A stretch of DNA of 64,000 nucleotides from Pseudodesulfovibrio sp. (GTDB lineage Bacteria; Desulfobacterota; Desulfovibrionia; Desulfovibrionales; Desulfovibrionaceae), in assembly GCA_016342345.1 (NCBI GenBank), contig JAEINO010000009.1:19008-83007 (forward strand), in the 5' to 3' direction. Both the position numbers and the translations under genes were made by a program. Below, one piece after another: positions 6,547 to 15,098 of the stretch (position 1 is its first letter; each line of letters opens with the position of its first letter). A model generated the notes under the pieces. The model ran no database searches, was not told the origin of the DNA, and worked only from the letters and a program-made list of their open reading frames with translations.

Positions 6547-8609
6547 TGAGAATCTACCCCCGACTCAAATTTGGCACCAAGCTTAATCTGGGCATTTCAG
6601 CCATACTTATTGTAATGGCTCTTCTGCTTTTGCCATTGGTAGGCAGCATGAATGCCAAGTCTCTTGTGGAGGAAAGCAGGAAGCGTGGGGCGGCCCTGGC
6701 GGAAAGCTTGGCAGCTCGCGCCGTTGATCCTGTGCTGTCAGGTGATTTTTTGAGACTCAAGAATATGGTCGATGAACAGAGTGCCGTGGGCGATGTCGTG
6801 TATGCCTTTGTTCAGAATGAGGTCGGCCATGTCATGGCGCACACATTCAGTAAGGGGTTTCCGGTTGATCTTGCCAATGCTAATTCTGTAAAAAACAAAG
6901 CCAAGGTGCATATTCAGTTGCTGGCAGATGGCTCGGCACGAATATATGATTTTGCTTCTCCCGTGAGTGTTTCAGGCCAACGACTGGGGACTGTTCGTAT
7001 CGGGTTGTCCAAGGCGCGCATCAATGCTGCCGTGCAAAAGCAGATTGCGATTCTGGCGGGGTTGATTGCCGGAGCCCTTTTTATTGCCACTGCCATCGGG
7101 ACTGTTTTTGCCAAACGGGTCACTCGCCGTTTGCGAGTGCTTCGTGAGCACGCCGAGGACATGCTGACCGGTAATCTTGATACCCAATCTGGGCCTGATG
7201 CCGGTGTTCATTGCTGGGAAACTCAGAATTGTACGCTTACGCAATGTCCGGCATATGGCGAAAAGCGTCGTCGATGCTGGTACATTGCCGGGACTTTGTG
7301 CCCTGAATGCAGTCATGAAGACGACCTTCAATGCAGACTTCAATCCTGTCGAGTCTGCAAGGTTTTTCGTCAAAATGCGGGCGATGAGATACAGGATCTG
7401 GCTGAGACTTTTGATGTCATGGCCTTGTCACTCATGACGCACATTGACGAATTGCATGAGGCTGAGCGTAATTTGCGCGACCAGCAGCGTCTCACGCGGA
7501 CTATTCTGGATGTGACTCCTGATAGGGTGTCGCTTATTGATACCCGACTGCGCTATCAGGGGGCCAACTTGAGCTTTGCCAAGTCCGTTGGGTTGGAAGT
7601 TCATGAGATTGAAGGGAAAACGGATTTTGATCTTTTTGATGAAGCGACAGCCGAGGACCGTCATATGGCGGCTCGGGATATTCTCGTTTCCGGAAAGCGA
7701 CTTGATACACAGGTCTTTGTGCAGGATGGAGATAAAGAACGCTGGTTTCATGTTGTTTGTATTCCGGTTCCCGATGAGCATGGTCGTGTAGGAGGATTGT
7801 TGCGAACCGATCGGGATATTACTGATATCAAAGGGTATGAGAACCAACTTATTCAATCACAGAAAATGGAATCGCTTGGACTCATGGCCGGTGGCGTGGC
7901 TCATGAAATCAATACGCCGCTTGGCATCATACTTGGTTATGCGCAGCTTTTGCAGGAAGATACCGAATCAGGGAGCCAAATATATGAAGACCTCAAGGTC
8001 GTCGAGAAACAGGCTCAGGTATGCAAGAAAATAGTATCTGATCTGCTTGGTTTTTCACGGCAGACGCAATCGGCCAAGAGAGAAATGTGTTTCAACAATT
8101 CAGTCATGGAGGCAATCGGTCTCGTTCAACATACGTTTTCGCTTGACCGCGTTTTCATTGTGACCGAATTGGATGATCGTTTTCCGATCATCTATGGAGA
8201 TCCGGAAAAGTTGAAACAGGTTTGGATCAACCTTCTTACCAATGCGCACGATGCCATGTCCAATGGTGGAGTGATTGTGTTGAGGACTCGTCTCGATACT
8301 CCGGCAGGAAAGGTCTCGGCCAGTTTTGCTGACAGTGGTGCAGGTATTTCCCCGGAGAATATCAAAAAAATATTTGATCCGTTTTACAGTACCAAGCCCG
8401 TTGGTATGGGGACCGGTCTCGGGTTGTCGGTTTCGTTTGGTATTATCGAGGATCATGGCGGAGATATCCACGTCATTAGTCCTGTCCCTGTTGAAAGTGA
8501 TTATCCGTCCATGCCTGAAGGTGTTTCACCTGGACCGGGTGCGTTGTTTGAAGTCAATCTTCCCCTTGATCATCAGGATGTTGAAAACGGGGAGTCGCAT
8601 GAGGAGTAG
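6546..8609 (+). CDS. Membrane sensor histidine kinase with two-CW, PAS and HATPase domains
   Basis: Hybrid-free sensor kinase of 687 residues. Order: TM1 (about 16-35), periplasmic sensor region (about 36-165), TM2 (about 167-190), HAMP linker, a Cys-rich two-CW-like segment (about 222-276, including CWETQNC and CRVCKVF), coiled coil, PAS domain (about 315-430), HisKA with GGVAHEINTPLG (His about 453), then HATPase with NLLTNAHDAM, DSGAGIS and GTGLGLSV. The start used is GTG at 6546, just overlapping a mini-ORF stop; the Shine-Dalgarno is poor. It is followed after 3 bp by a receiver protein, its likely partner, and preceded by a PhnD-like lipoprotein that may deliver its signal. The Cys-rich segment may bind a metal or sense redox state; that is inference. 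Confidence 0.9.
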   Translation: MRIYPRLKFGTKLNLGISAILIVMALLLLPLVGSMNAKSLVEESRKRGAALAESLAARAVDPVLSGDFLRLKNMVDEQSAVGDVVYAFVQNEVGHVMAHTFSKGFPVDLANANSVKNKAKVHIQLLADGSARIYDFASPVSVSGQRLGTVRIGLSKARINAAVQKQIAILAGLIAGALFIATAIGTVFAKRVTRRLRVLREHAEDMLTGNLDTQSGPDAGVHCWETQNCTLTQCPAYGEKRRRCWYIAGTLCPECSHEDDLQCRLQSCRVCKVFRQNAGDEIQDLAETFDVMALSLMTHIDELHEAERNLRDQQRLTRTILDVTPDRVSLIDTRLRYQGANLSFAKSVGLEVHEIEGKTDFDLFDEATAEDRHMAARDILVSGKRLDTQVFVQDGDKERWFHVVCIPVPDEHGRVGGLLRTDRDITDIKGYENQLIQSQKMESLGLMAGGVAHEINTPLGIILGYAQLLQEDTESGSQIYEDLKVVEKQAQVCKKIVSDLLGFSRQTQSAKREMCFNNSVMEAIGLVQHTFSLDRVFIVTELDDRFPIIYGDPEKLKQVWINLLTNAHDAMSNGGVIVLRTRLDTPAGKVSASFADSGAGISPENIKKIFDPFYSTKPVGMGTGLGLSVSFGIIEDHGGDIHVISPVPVESDYPSMPEGVSPGPGALFEVNLPLDHQDVENGESHEE

Positions 8610-8612
8610 TTC

Positions 8613-8969
8613 ATGGCTAATATAATGGTGCTGGATGATGTTTCCGATGCCGGAGTCCTGATCAAGCGTATTCTGGAGAGAAAAGGGCATTCTGTCATTG
8701 CTTTTACCGAAGAAGAGAGTGCCTTGGCACATGCAGGAAAGAATGTGGTGGATCTTGCCATCCTTGATATCAAGCTCAAGAAGATGACGGGCATTGAGGT
8801 CCTGGAGGAACTCAAGAAGATCAATTCGGAAATAAAAGTGATCATGCTCACCGGGTATCCTACTTTGGACACGGCCCGCGAATCTTTGCGCCTTGGTGCG
8901 CAGGAGTATTGCGTCAAGCCTATCGATAAGGAAGAATTGGAGTCTAAGGTCGCTGAAGTTCTTGGATAA
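8613..8969 (+). CDS. Stand-alone CheY-like response regulator
   Basis: Single receiver domain of 118 residues with no output domain. Acidic pair Asp8/Asp9, phosphoacceptor Asp52 (LAILDIKL), Thr80 and Lys102 (CVKPID) are all present, so it should be phosphorylatable. The start ATG follows GAGGAG. It lies 3 bp after the histidine kinase, its probable phosphodonor, and 11 bp before the PEP-synthase-like gene. Without an output domain it must act by protein contact. The neighbouring phosphotransferase or phosphatase are natural candidates, but this is inference. Confidence 0.92.
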   Translation: MANIMVLDDVSDAGVLIKRILERKGHSVIAFTEEESALAHAGKNVVDLAILDIKLKKMTGIEVLEELKKINSEIKVIMLTGYPTLDTARESLRLGAQEYCVKPIDKEELESKVAEVLG

Positions 8970-8980
8970 TAGAGGGTAAA

Positions 8981-11443
8981 ATGCTGATAAAACAACTCTT
9001 CAAGCACTGGACATATCAGGTCTTTGCACCGGGCATGCTGCTTCGACGCAAGTATGAGGCTTTCAAGTCTCTTTTGGCTAATGATGCCATTGCGTTGGAG
9101 TTGATTGCAGACCTTGAAGAGCTGTTTTACGGGAAAACTCTTGCGGATCGTCAGCGTGCGATTTGGCTTGCCTCCCGGTTGTCTTCCGCTGTTAAAACCA
9201 TGTCCGGACAATTGGTTGAGATGAATCCGACGCGGTACATGGATTTGCCGGAATATTTTCGCAAGATTGATTTTTATGTGCGCATGGCATTGGAGTTGGA
9301 ACAACCGGAAGTCGGGCCGCCTTATATTCTTTCCCTTGAGGATGCGGCTTCCTTTCCCCATTTGTCGGGCGGTAAGGCCTCTAATCTGGGGCGTGCCTTG
9401 AATGAGGGAAATGTTCCTGTTCCGCCTGGTTTTGTGGTGACTGCAAATGCCTTTAATTATTTCATAGATTTCAATGGATTGAGCAAGGATATCGAGAAAA
9501 GGCTTAGGCGAATTGTCATTGGTGATCGTGATGTTCTGGCTCAACTCACGGGTGAAATGCAGGAACTAATTCTGTCTGCCGAAGTGCCGGAGGAGATCGC
9601 GCGCTCTATTCGGTTTGCGGTCTCGGAAATTATTTCAGGCGACGACCTCATTGCGGTTCGATCCAGTGCCCTGGCAGAGGACGGTGAAATTTCATTTGCG
9701 GGTCAGTATGCCAGCGAGTTGAATGTTCCTCCCAATGATGTGCTTGAGGCTTACAAGCGTGTACTGGCAGGAAAGTACTGCCCTCGTGCTGTTGCCTATC
9801 GTATTTCCAATGGACTTTCGGACAGGGATACCGCCATGGCGGTCCTGATTCTTCCCATGGTTGATGCTGAAAATGCTGGCGTGATCTATTCACGGGACCC
9901 CGATTGCCTGAGCAGTGATGACCGCATGGGGATATATGGTGTGCATGGTTTGGGGCATGAGCTTGTGGATGGCAGCGTTTCTCCGACCCGGGCCGTGTTG
10001 TCTCGAGAGGAAACTCCACGTCTCAGCGAGAATTGCATTCCTGACGAGAATGGCTTGCCTGACGAGGAGACACTTGTCGAACTGGGGCGTTTGGCAATGC
10101 GACTTGAGCGGGCTTTTGGCTGTCCTCAGGATATCGAGTGGGCCGAGGATGTCACAGGTGAACTCTATATCCTGCAAGCCCGGCCTTTGCAACAGGAGCG
10201 TGACGAGACCACGGAAGAACATTCGCCAATTGTGGCTACAAGGCTGGCTGAGGGGCTGGAGCGGGCGTCTAGGGGCGTGGGATGTGGAGAGGTTTATTTT
10301 GCTCCTACTGGTGAGGAGATTGCGCACATTCCAAATGGTGCGGTAGTGGTTACACCGACTCTCAAGCCCGCACTTTTGACGTTCATCGGCAAAATGAGCG
10401 GCGTGATTGCCTCCGCAGGCAGTCGGGCCAGCCATTTTGCATCTGTGGCCCGGGAAACTGGAGTCCCGGTGCTTGTCGGAGTACTGCCTTCTTTCTTGGA
10501 AGCGGGCCAGGTCGTGACAGTGGATGGTACAACCGGTACGATTTATGATGGGTGTGTGGAGGCTCTTCTTACTCGTTCCAGAGAAGGTGGCGTGATTTCG
10601 GAACGTGTCATCAAACAGTATTCAAAGGTGGCTCCTTTGGCTGTGAAGCTCAACCTCACTGATCCGCAGGATGAAAGCTTTACACCTGAAGGGTGTCGGT
10701 CCCTGCATGATGTGGTGCGGTTCTGTCATGAAAAAGCCATGGGTGAAATGTTTTCCATGGTGGACAAGCGGGGGCGTGGTATGTACGCGGCCCGGCGGCT
10801 CAAGACAAATTTGCCGTTGGTCATGTATATTCTTGATCTGGGTGATGGATTGTTTTCCAGCGCGGCTTCGGAGAAGCTCGTTTCCCCTCAGGATATCAAG
10901 AGTCGGCCCATGTGGGGTTTGTGGTACGGGCTGTCTGATCCACGGGTCAAATGGCTCAAAACACTCACGCACATGGATTGGGAGGAATTTGATCGGGTGT
11001 CTGCCGGTATATTCAGTTTCGATTCCAAGCTTCTGGCGAGCTATTGCCTCGTTTCCGAGGATTATCTTCATCTCATGATTCGTTTTGGATATCATTTTTC
11101 CGTGGTTGATTCTGTTTGCGGAGCGGACGCTGGTGCGAATTACATCAATTTCCGGTTCAAGGGCGGAGGTGCCGGATTTGACAATCGGCTCCTGCGGCTC
11201 GAATTTATTCGTCGAGTGCTCGATCATTATGGATTTGATACCAAGACTCGGGGCGACATGCTTGATGCCGCATGTTCCCGGCTGGAAGAGAACGAGATCA
11301 GGCGGTTGCTGGTCCGGTTGGGATATCTGTTGGCCACCACGCGGCTCATGGATATGCGCATGGACAGCGGGGAACAGGTGGAGGCTGAGGTCAAGTGGTT
11401 CATTGATAATGCGGAGAAGCGGGATGAAAACGCTTCGGAATAA
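8981..11443 (+). CDS. PEP synthase-like phosphotransferase with unfamiliar C-terminal domain
   Basis: An 820-residue protein related to PEP synthase and pyruvate phosphate dikinase. Residues 1-110 are a helical N-terminal region I do not recognise. Residues about 115-405 are the PPDK_N ATP-grasp domain (GGKASNLG near 130, VRSSALAEDGE near 226, a typical end at DIEWAED...LQARPL). Residues about 430-525 are the phosphohistidine swivel domain, with catalytic His485 in RASHFASVARETGVPVLVG. The PEP/pyruvate-binding TIM barrel is absent. Instead residues about 535-820 form a domain I cannot name. Rifampin phosphotransferase uses the same ATP-domain plus His-domain chemistry on a different acceptor, so this protein may phosphorylate an unknown substrate. 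RBS GAGGG precedes the ATG. The 3' end overlaps the phosphatase gene by 20 bp. Confidence 0.85.
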   Translation: MLIKQLFKHWTYQVFAPGMLLRRKYEAFKSLLANDAIALELIADLEELFYGKTLADRQRAIWLASRLSSAVKTMSGQLVEMNPTRYMDLPEYFRKIDFYVRMALELEQPEVGPPYILSLEDAASFPHLSGGKASNLGRALNEGNVPVPPGFVVTANAFNYFIDFNGLSKDIEKRLRRIVIGDRDVLAQLTGEMQELILSAEVPEEIARSIRFAVSEIISGDDLIAVRSSALAEDGEISFAGQYASELNVPPNDVLEAYKRVLAGKYCPRAVAYRISNGLSDRDTAMAVLILPMVDAENAGVIYSRDPDCLSSDDRMGIYGVHGLGHELVDGSVSPTRAVLSREETPRLSENCIPDENGLPDEETLVELGRLAMRLERAFGCPQDIEWAEDVTGELYILQARPLQQERDETTEEHSPIVATRLAEGLERASRGVGCGEVYFAPTGEEIAHIPNGAVVVTPTLKPALLTFIGKMSGVIASAGSRASHFASVARETGVPVLVGVLPSFLEAGQVVTVDGTTGTIYDGCVEALLTRSREGGVISERVIKQYSKVAPLAVKLNLTDPQDESFTPEGCRSLHDVVRFCHEKAMGEMFSMVDKRGRGMYAARRLKTNLPLVMYILDLGDGLFSSAASEKLVSPQDIKSRPMWGLWYGLSDPRVKWLKTLTHMDWEEFDRVSAGIFSFDSKLLASYCLVSEDYLHLMIRFGYHFSVVDSVCGADAGANYINFRFKGGGAGFDNRLLRLEFIRRVLDHYGFDTKTRGDMLDAACSRLEENEIRRLLVRLGYLLATTRLMDMRMDSGEQVEAEVKWFIDNAEKRDENASE

Positions 11444-12503
11444 GCCTGTCTATAGTCTGACCTGGGTTACTGATCAATTGGCTGTGGGATATGCGCCCAT
11501 GAGCTATGTGCAGCTTGAATCCATCGAGAAACAGGGAGTGGACGCCATTCTCAATCTGTGCGGCGAGTTTTGTGACCTGCATGATATTGAGAAGGATGCC
11601 GGGTTTGAGGTTCATTATCTGCCGTTGGCCGATGAGGAGGCTCCTGGGCTCATTGAATTGGAAAAGGCTCTTGAGTGGCTGGATGAGGCCATTTATATAG
11701 GCAAGAAAGTGCTTATTCATTGTCGTCATGGCATTGGTCGCACAGGGACCGTGCTCAATGCCTATCTTCTTCGGCGTGGCCTGGGGCACAGGCTGGCGGG
11801 CAAGGCTCTCAAAAAACTCAAGTCCAAACCAGCCAATTTTGTTCAATGGCGAACAGTCCGTAAATATGGCAAGCAAAGTGGCAAGCTGACTATTCGTGAA
11901 CCTTCTCTGGAGTTCAAGCGGTTGGTGGATTTATCGCCTTTTTTCAATGATTATGAGGAACTTGCTCAACGAATCGACTCTTTGGCCGTAAAAAGTGAAA
12001 GCCGGGGAGCCTGCGGTCTGGAACACGATCAATGCTGTCAGACTCCGGTTCGTCTGACTTTGGCTGAAGCTGTACAACTCAGTCATCGGATCAATCTGGA
12101 ATTGAGTCATGAGGTTCGTTTGGCCGTGATTGAGCGTGCCGTGGTGACGGCTCGTGCCGAAAGGCTGACTGCCCGAGATCTGGAACAGAAAGGTGAAAGA
12201 AGTGAATACTGTTTGTACGGGGCTGGGGCAGTGTGTCCGCTCCTTGAAGACCGGGTTTGCCTCCTGTTCGAACATCGTCCCTTGCAATGCAGGGTGTTTG
12301 GCGTGGAAGCTTTCGAGAACGGAGATCTCTGGAGTGAGTTGTTGGCTCCGGTTCTGGACAAGATATCCTCTGAAATCTGGTTCGCATATACTGGTTTGAT
12401 GGCCGATGCAGCAATGCCATTTTTTTCCTTGCCGGATGTTGTGTCCGGTAAATTCATCGAGACGATTTTCAAGTATATGATGGAACAGGGCCTTACTGAG
12501 TAA
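11424..12503 (+). CDS. Dual-specificity phosphatase fused to a YkgJ-type cysteine-cluster domain
   Basis: A 359-residue two-domain protein. Residues 1-150 are a dual-specificity phosphatase: signature HCRHGIGRTG with nucleophile Cys100 and Arg106, and a possible general acid Asp70 in LPLADEE. Residues about 190-350 resemble YkgJ-type metal-binding proteins, with ACGLEHDQCC, CLYGAGAVCPLL, RVCLLF and RPLQCRVFG. The start ATG at 11424 lies inside the end of the upstream gene (20-bp overlap) and follows GGAGAAGCGGG; the longer open frame upstream is only antisense-free space inside the phosphotransferase gene. Tight coupling to a phosphotransferase suggests the pair adds and removes a phosphate from one target. 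That is inference. Confidence 0.82.
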   Translation: MKTLRNKPVYSLTWVTDQLAVGYAPMSYVQLESIEKQGVDAILNLCGEFCDLHDIEKDAGFEVHYLPLADEEAPGLIELEKALEWLDEAIYIGKKVLIHCRHGIGRTGTVLNAYLLRRGLGHRLAGKALKKLKSKPANFVQWRTVRKYGKQSGKLTIREPSLEFKRLVDLSPFFNDYEELAQRIDSLAVKSESRGACGLEHDQCCQTPVRLTLAEAVQLSHRINLELSHEVRLAVIERAVVTARAERLTARDLEQKGERSEYCLYGAGAVCPLLEDRVCLLFEHRPLQCRVFGVEAFENGDLWSELLAPVLDKISSEIWFAYTGLMADAAMPFFSLPDVVSGKFIETIFKYMMEQGLTE

Positions 12504-12561
12504 TGGCTGCAAACACCTGTGATCTGAATGTCCATTTGATGGTCTGTCGAGTGAGGGAATT

Positions 12562-14973
12562 GTGTCCGTAGAGGAAGCCTGTTGGACATATTCGAAGCCG
12601 GTTTCAGGGCTGTTGCCGTGGCAGAGCTATTTTCTTGCCTTTGTTATTGGTCTTTTTGCGTTTAGATATCCTGTCTCGGCTCTTGTTATCCTGAGTGTTT
12701 TATATGTTGCTGATACAACGTTGCGGGAGCGGGCGTGCAGACTTCCGCTCCTTGTCTTTTTGTGCTGCGCTGCTTTTGGTTTTGGGTATGCTGCGCAGCA
12801 GACGCCGGAACTGCCGGAACATGTCCCGGCCTGGATGGAAAATCGTCAGCCGGTTGTTGTCGATGGTATCGTGGATCGCGTGGAACCACGGGACAGGGGC
12901 AGGCTGCGTATTGTGTTACGCAATGTCCAGTGTTCCGTTGGTGATCAGATGCAATCAATCTCGGGAAAGGTTGTTTGGAGCTGGCGGCACCCCAAGTATG
13001 ATCCTGAACCTGGGCAGACCGTGCGTGCCTTGTTGCGCATTGTTCCGGCTCGCGGTTTTGGCAATCCTGGAGGCTGGGATTATGAATGGTACTGGCAGCG
13101 GCAGGGCGTGTTCTGGCGGGCCTGGACCGCTGGCAGGGAGCAGCCGCAATGGGGCGAACGTCCATCCGGGTTGTGGACAATAAAATCCCGTTTACGAGAG
13201 TCGGTGGCCCGAAGCATTCCTTCTACTCAGGGCGGGGCGATGGTGCTTGCTCTTGTTACGGGCGATCGCTCTCGGCTTGATTCGGAAACCATGGAGGCCA
13301 CGCGTGCTGCCGGTTTGGCTCATACTCTGGCACTGTCGGGGTTGCATGTGGGCTTTGTCGCTACCATGGGCTTGGGCCTTGCCTACCTTGCGGGGTGGAT
13401 CTGGCCATCGCTTCTGCTTATTTTGCCTCGCCCGAAACTTTCCGTATTGCTGGCCGCACCGCTTGTGCTGGGCTACGCATGGCTCGGTCAGCCCTCGGCT
13501 TCACTTATTCGGGCTGCGACCATGTACGGTTTCTGGGGTATTCTCTTACTCCAGGGGCGAGGGCGTGTGCTCATGGATGGTCTGTTTTTTGCCTTGTTGG
13601 TCATTATCCTTGTTTCGCCCTTGTCCGTGTTTGATTTGAGTCTGCAAATGTCAGCCGTGGCTGTTGCCGGAATCGGGCTTATGTTCCCTTGTTTTCGATC
13701 CCTGTTTTCTGCCGGAGGACGGTGGTGGAGTCGTTCTCTTGGTTGGATCGGGGGAGTGCTCGCCATTTGCTTGATCGCCAACGTTTCTCTCTTGCCTCTT
13801 GTCTCCTGGTATTTTGGAACATTGAGTCCCAACGTCTTACTCAATCTCATCTGGTTGCCAACTTTTGGCTTTGTGGTCATGCCCTTGGGCCTTTTGGGCA
13901 TGTTGTTCAATCTCATGCCGTGGACAGACGTGCTTGGGGGGGCGTTCATTGACTGGTCCTCCTGGGTCATGGACTGGTTGTTGGCATTGCTGCATTTGGT
14001 GGACAGACTCGATTTGATTCCGGTTTTCACTGTACTCAGGCCCATGTGGCCGGAGATTGTCGGCTGTGGATTGCTTCTGATTGTAGCCCTTGTGGTGTGG
14101 GGGAACGGACGTCGGATACCCTTTGGACTTGCTGGAATCGGTTTTGTGTTGCTTGTGTTGCCGCATGTTGGTGTCATGGTGTCGGATGCTCGTGATGAGA
14201 CTCGTTTGACATTGCTTGATGTTGGTCTGGGGCAGGCGGTTGTCGTTACGCTCCCAGGTGGTCATCGCTGGCTTGTGGACGGAGGTGGCGGTTCAATCAC
14301 TTTCGATATGGGTGAGGCCGTGGTTGCACCGTTTCTGACGCTTGGCAGGCCTCCGCGTCTAGATGGGGTTTTCATGACTCATCCAGATTCTGATCATAGT
14401 CATGGATTGCCTTTTATCCTGTCCCGGTTTGATGTGGGATCATTTTATACCAATGGCATGATGCCAGGCGGTCTGACAGGAAAAAGGATGTGTAAAGTCC
14501 TTGAACGTCGTGGTATTGAGCCTGTCCCCTTGCGGGCTGGAAATACGGTGACCTTGGCCTATGGAGCCGAGTTTGAACTGTTGCATCCCGGAGAGGGCTT
14601 TGTCAGTTCAAAGAATAATGAACATTCTCTAGTCATGCGTCTTGTTCGCAAGGGGCATCCGTTTGTTCTGTTGCCTGGAGATGTCGAGAAGGACGGAATC
14701 GCATCAATTCTGGAAAGTGGCCGTGAATTGAAAGCGGATGTTCTTGTTTTACCGCATCATGGGAGTCGAACGAGTCATGTTCCCGATTTTTATCGGGCGG
14801 TTTCTCCGAAAGCGGCTCTTTGTTCTGACGGGTATCTCAATAGGTACGGATTTCCGTCCATGGAAGTCGTTCAGGACGTTGGTGTTCCTGTTTTTACCAC
14901 CTCACGCCATGGGCAGGTGATAGCTCTGTGGAGCCTTGACGAGGTACTGTCAATTCGTGCGTTTCGGCCTTAG
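12562..14973 (+). CDS. comEC: ComEC/Rec2 DNA uptake channel protein
   Basis: Polytopic membrane protein of 803 residues with the three ComEC parts: an N-terminal region with an extracytoplasmic OB-like segment (about 60-190), the competence channel domain (about 215-500, including LALSGLHVGF), and a C-terminal metallo-beta-lactamase domain (about 550-800, with HPDSDHSHG, LPGDVEKDG and LPHHGSRTSH). The family moves single-stranded DNA across the inner membrane during transformation and the C-terminal domain is a likely nuclease. GTG start at 12562 follows GTGAGGG. The His and Asp residues expected for metal binding are present. No other competence gene lies in the window. Confidence 0.92.
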   Translation: MSVEEACWTYSKPVSGLLPWQSYFLAFVIGLFAFRYPVSALVILSVLYVADTTLRERACRLPLLVFLCCAAFGFGYAAQQTPELPEHVPAWMENRQPVVVDGIVDRVEPRDRGRLRIVLRNVQCSVGDQMQSISGKVVWSWRHPKYDPEPGQTVRALLRIVPARGFGNPGGWDYEWYWQRQGVFWRAWTAGREQPQWGERPSGLWTIKSRLRESVARSIPSTQGGAMVLALVTGDRSRLDSETMEATRAAGLAHTLALSGLHVGFVATMGLGLAYLAGWIWPSLLLILPRPKLSVLLAAPLVLGYAWLGQPSASLIRAATMYGFWGILLLQGRGRVLMDGLFFALLVIILVSPLSVFDLSLQMSAVAVAGIGLMFPCFRSLFSAGGRWWSRSLGWIGGVLAICLIANVSLLPLVSWYFGTLSPNVLLNLIWLPTFGFVVMPLGLLGMLFNLMPWTDVLGGAFIDWSSWVMDWLLALLHLVDRLDLIPVFTVLRPMWPEIVGCGLLLIVALVVWGNGRRIPFGLAGIGFVLLVLPHVGVMVSDARDETRLTLLDVGLGQAVVVTLPGGHRWLVDGGGGSITFDMGEAVVAPFLTLGRPPRLDGVFMTHPDSDHSHGLPFILSRFDVGSFYTNGMMPGGLTGKRMCKVLERRGIEPVPLRAGNTVTLAYGAEFELLHPGEGFVSSKNNEHSLVMRLVRKGHPFVLLPGDVEKDGIASILESGRELKADVLVLPHHGSRTSHVPDFYRAVSPKAALCSDGYLNRYGFPSMEVVQDVGVPVFTTSRHGQVIALWSLDEVLSIRAFRP

Positions 14974-15061
14974 TCGAGACTTGCCAAATTGGTCTATTCC
15001 TGCGATACCGTTATTGTTGTTCCTTTATAGAACGAAGCTGTAGCTTGATATCTTCATGTGC

Positions 15062-15089
15062 TTGATATTCGGGAAGGCTTCAATTTACT
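15062..15089 (+). promoter_or_regulatory. Sigma-70 promoter candidate upstream of the HDOD gene
   Basis: TTGATA (15062-15067) and TTTACT (15084-15089) are spaced 16 bp. Transcription would start near 15096, only a few bases before the ATG at 15099. Neither candidate ATG of the HDOD gene has a Shine-Dalgarno sequence, so a nearly leaderless mRNA is possible. Confidence 0.4.
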
Positions 15090-15098
15090 TTAACCAGC

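Noticed and set aside
11085..11423. A longer start for the phosphatase gene
   Set aside because: The extra frame is inside the phosphotransferase gene; the ATG at 11424 has a ribosome site and gives a normal domain start.
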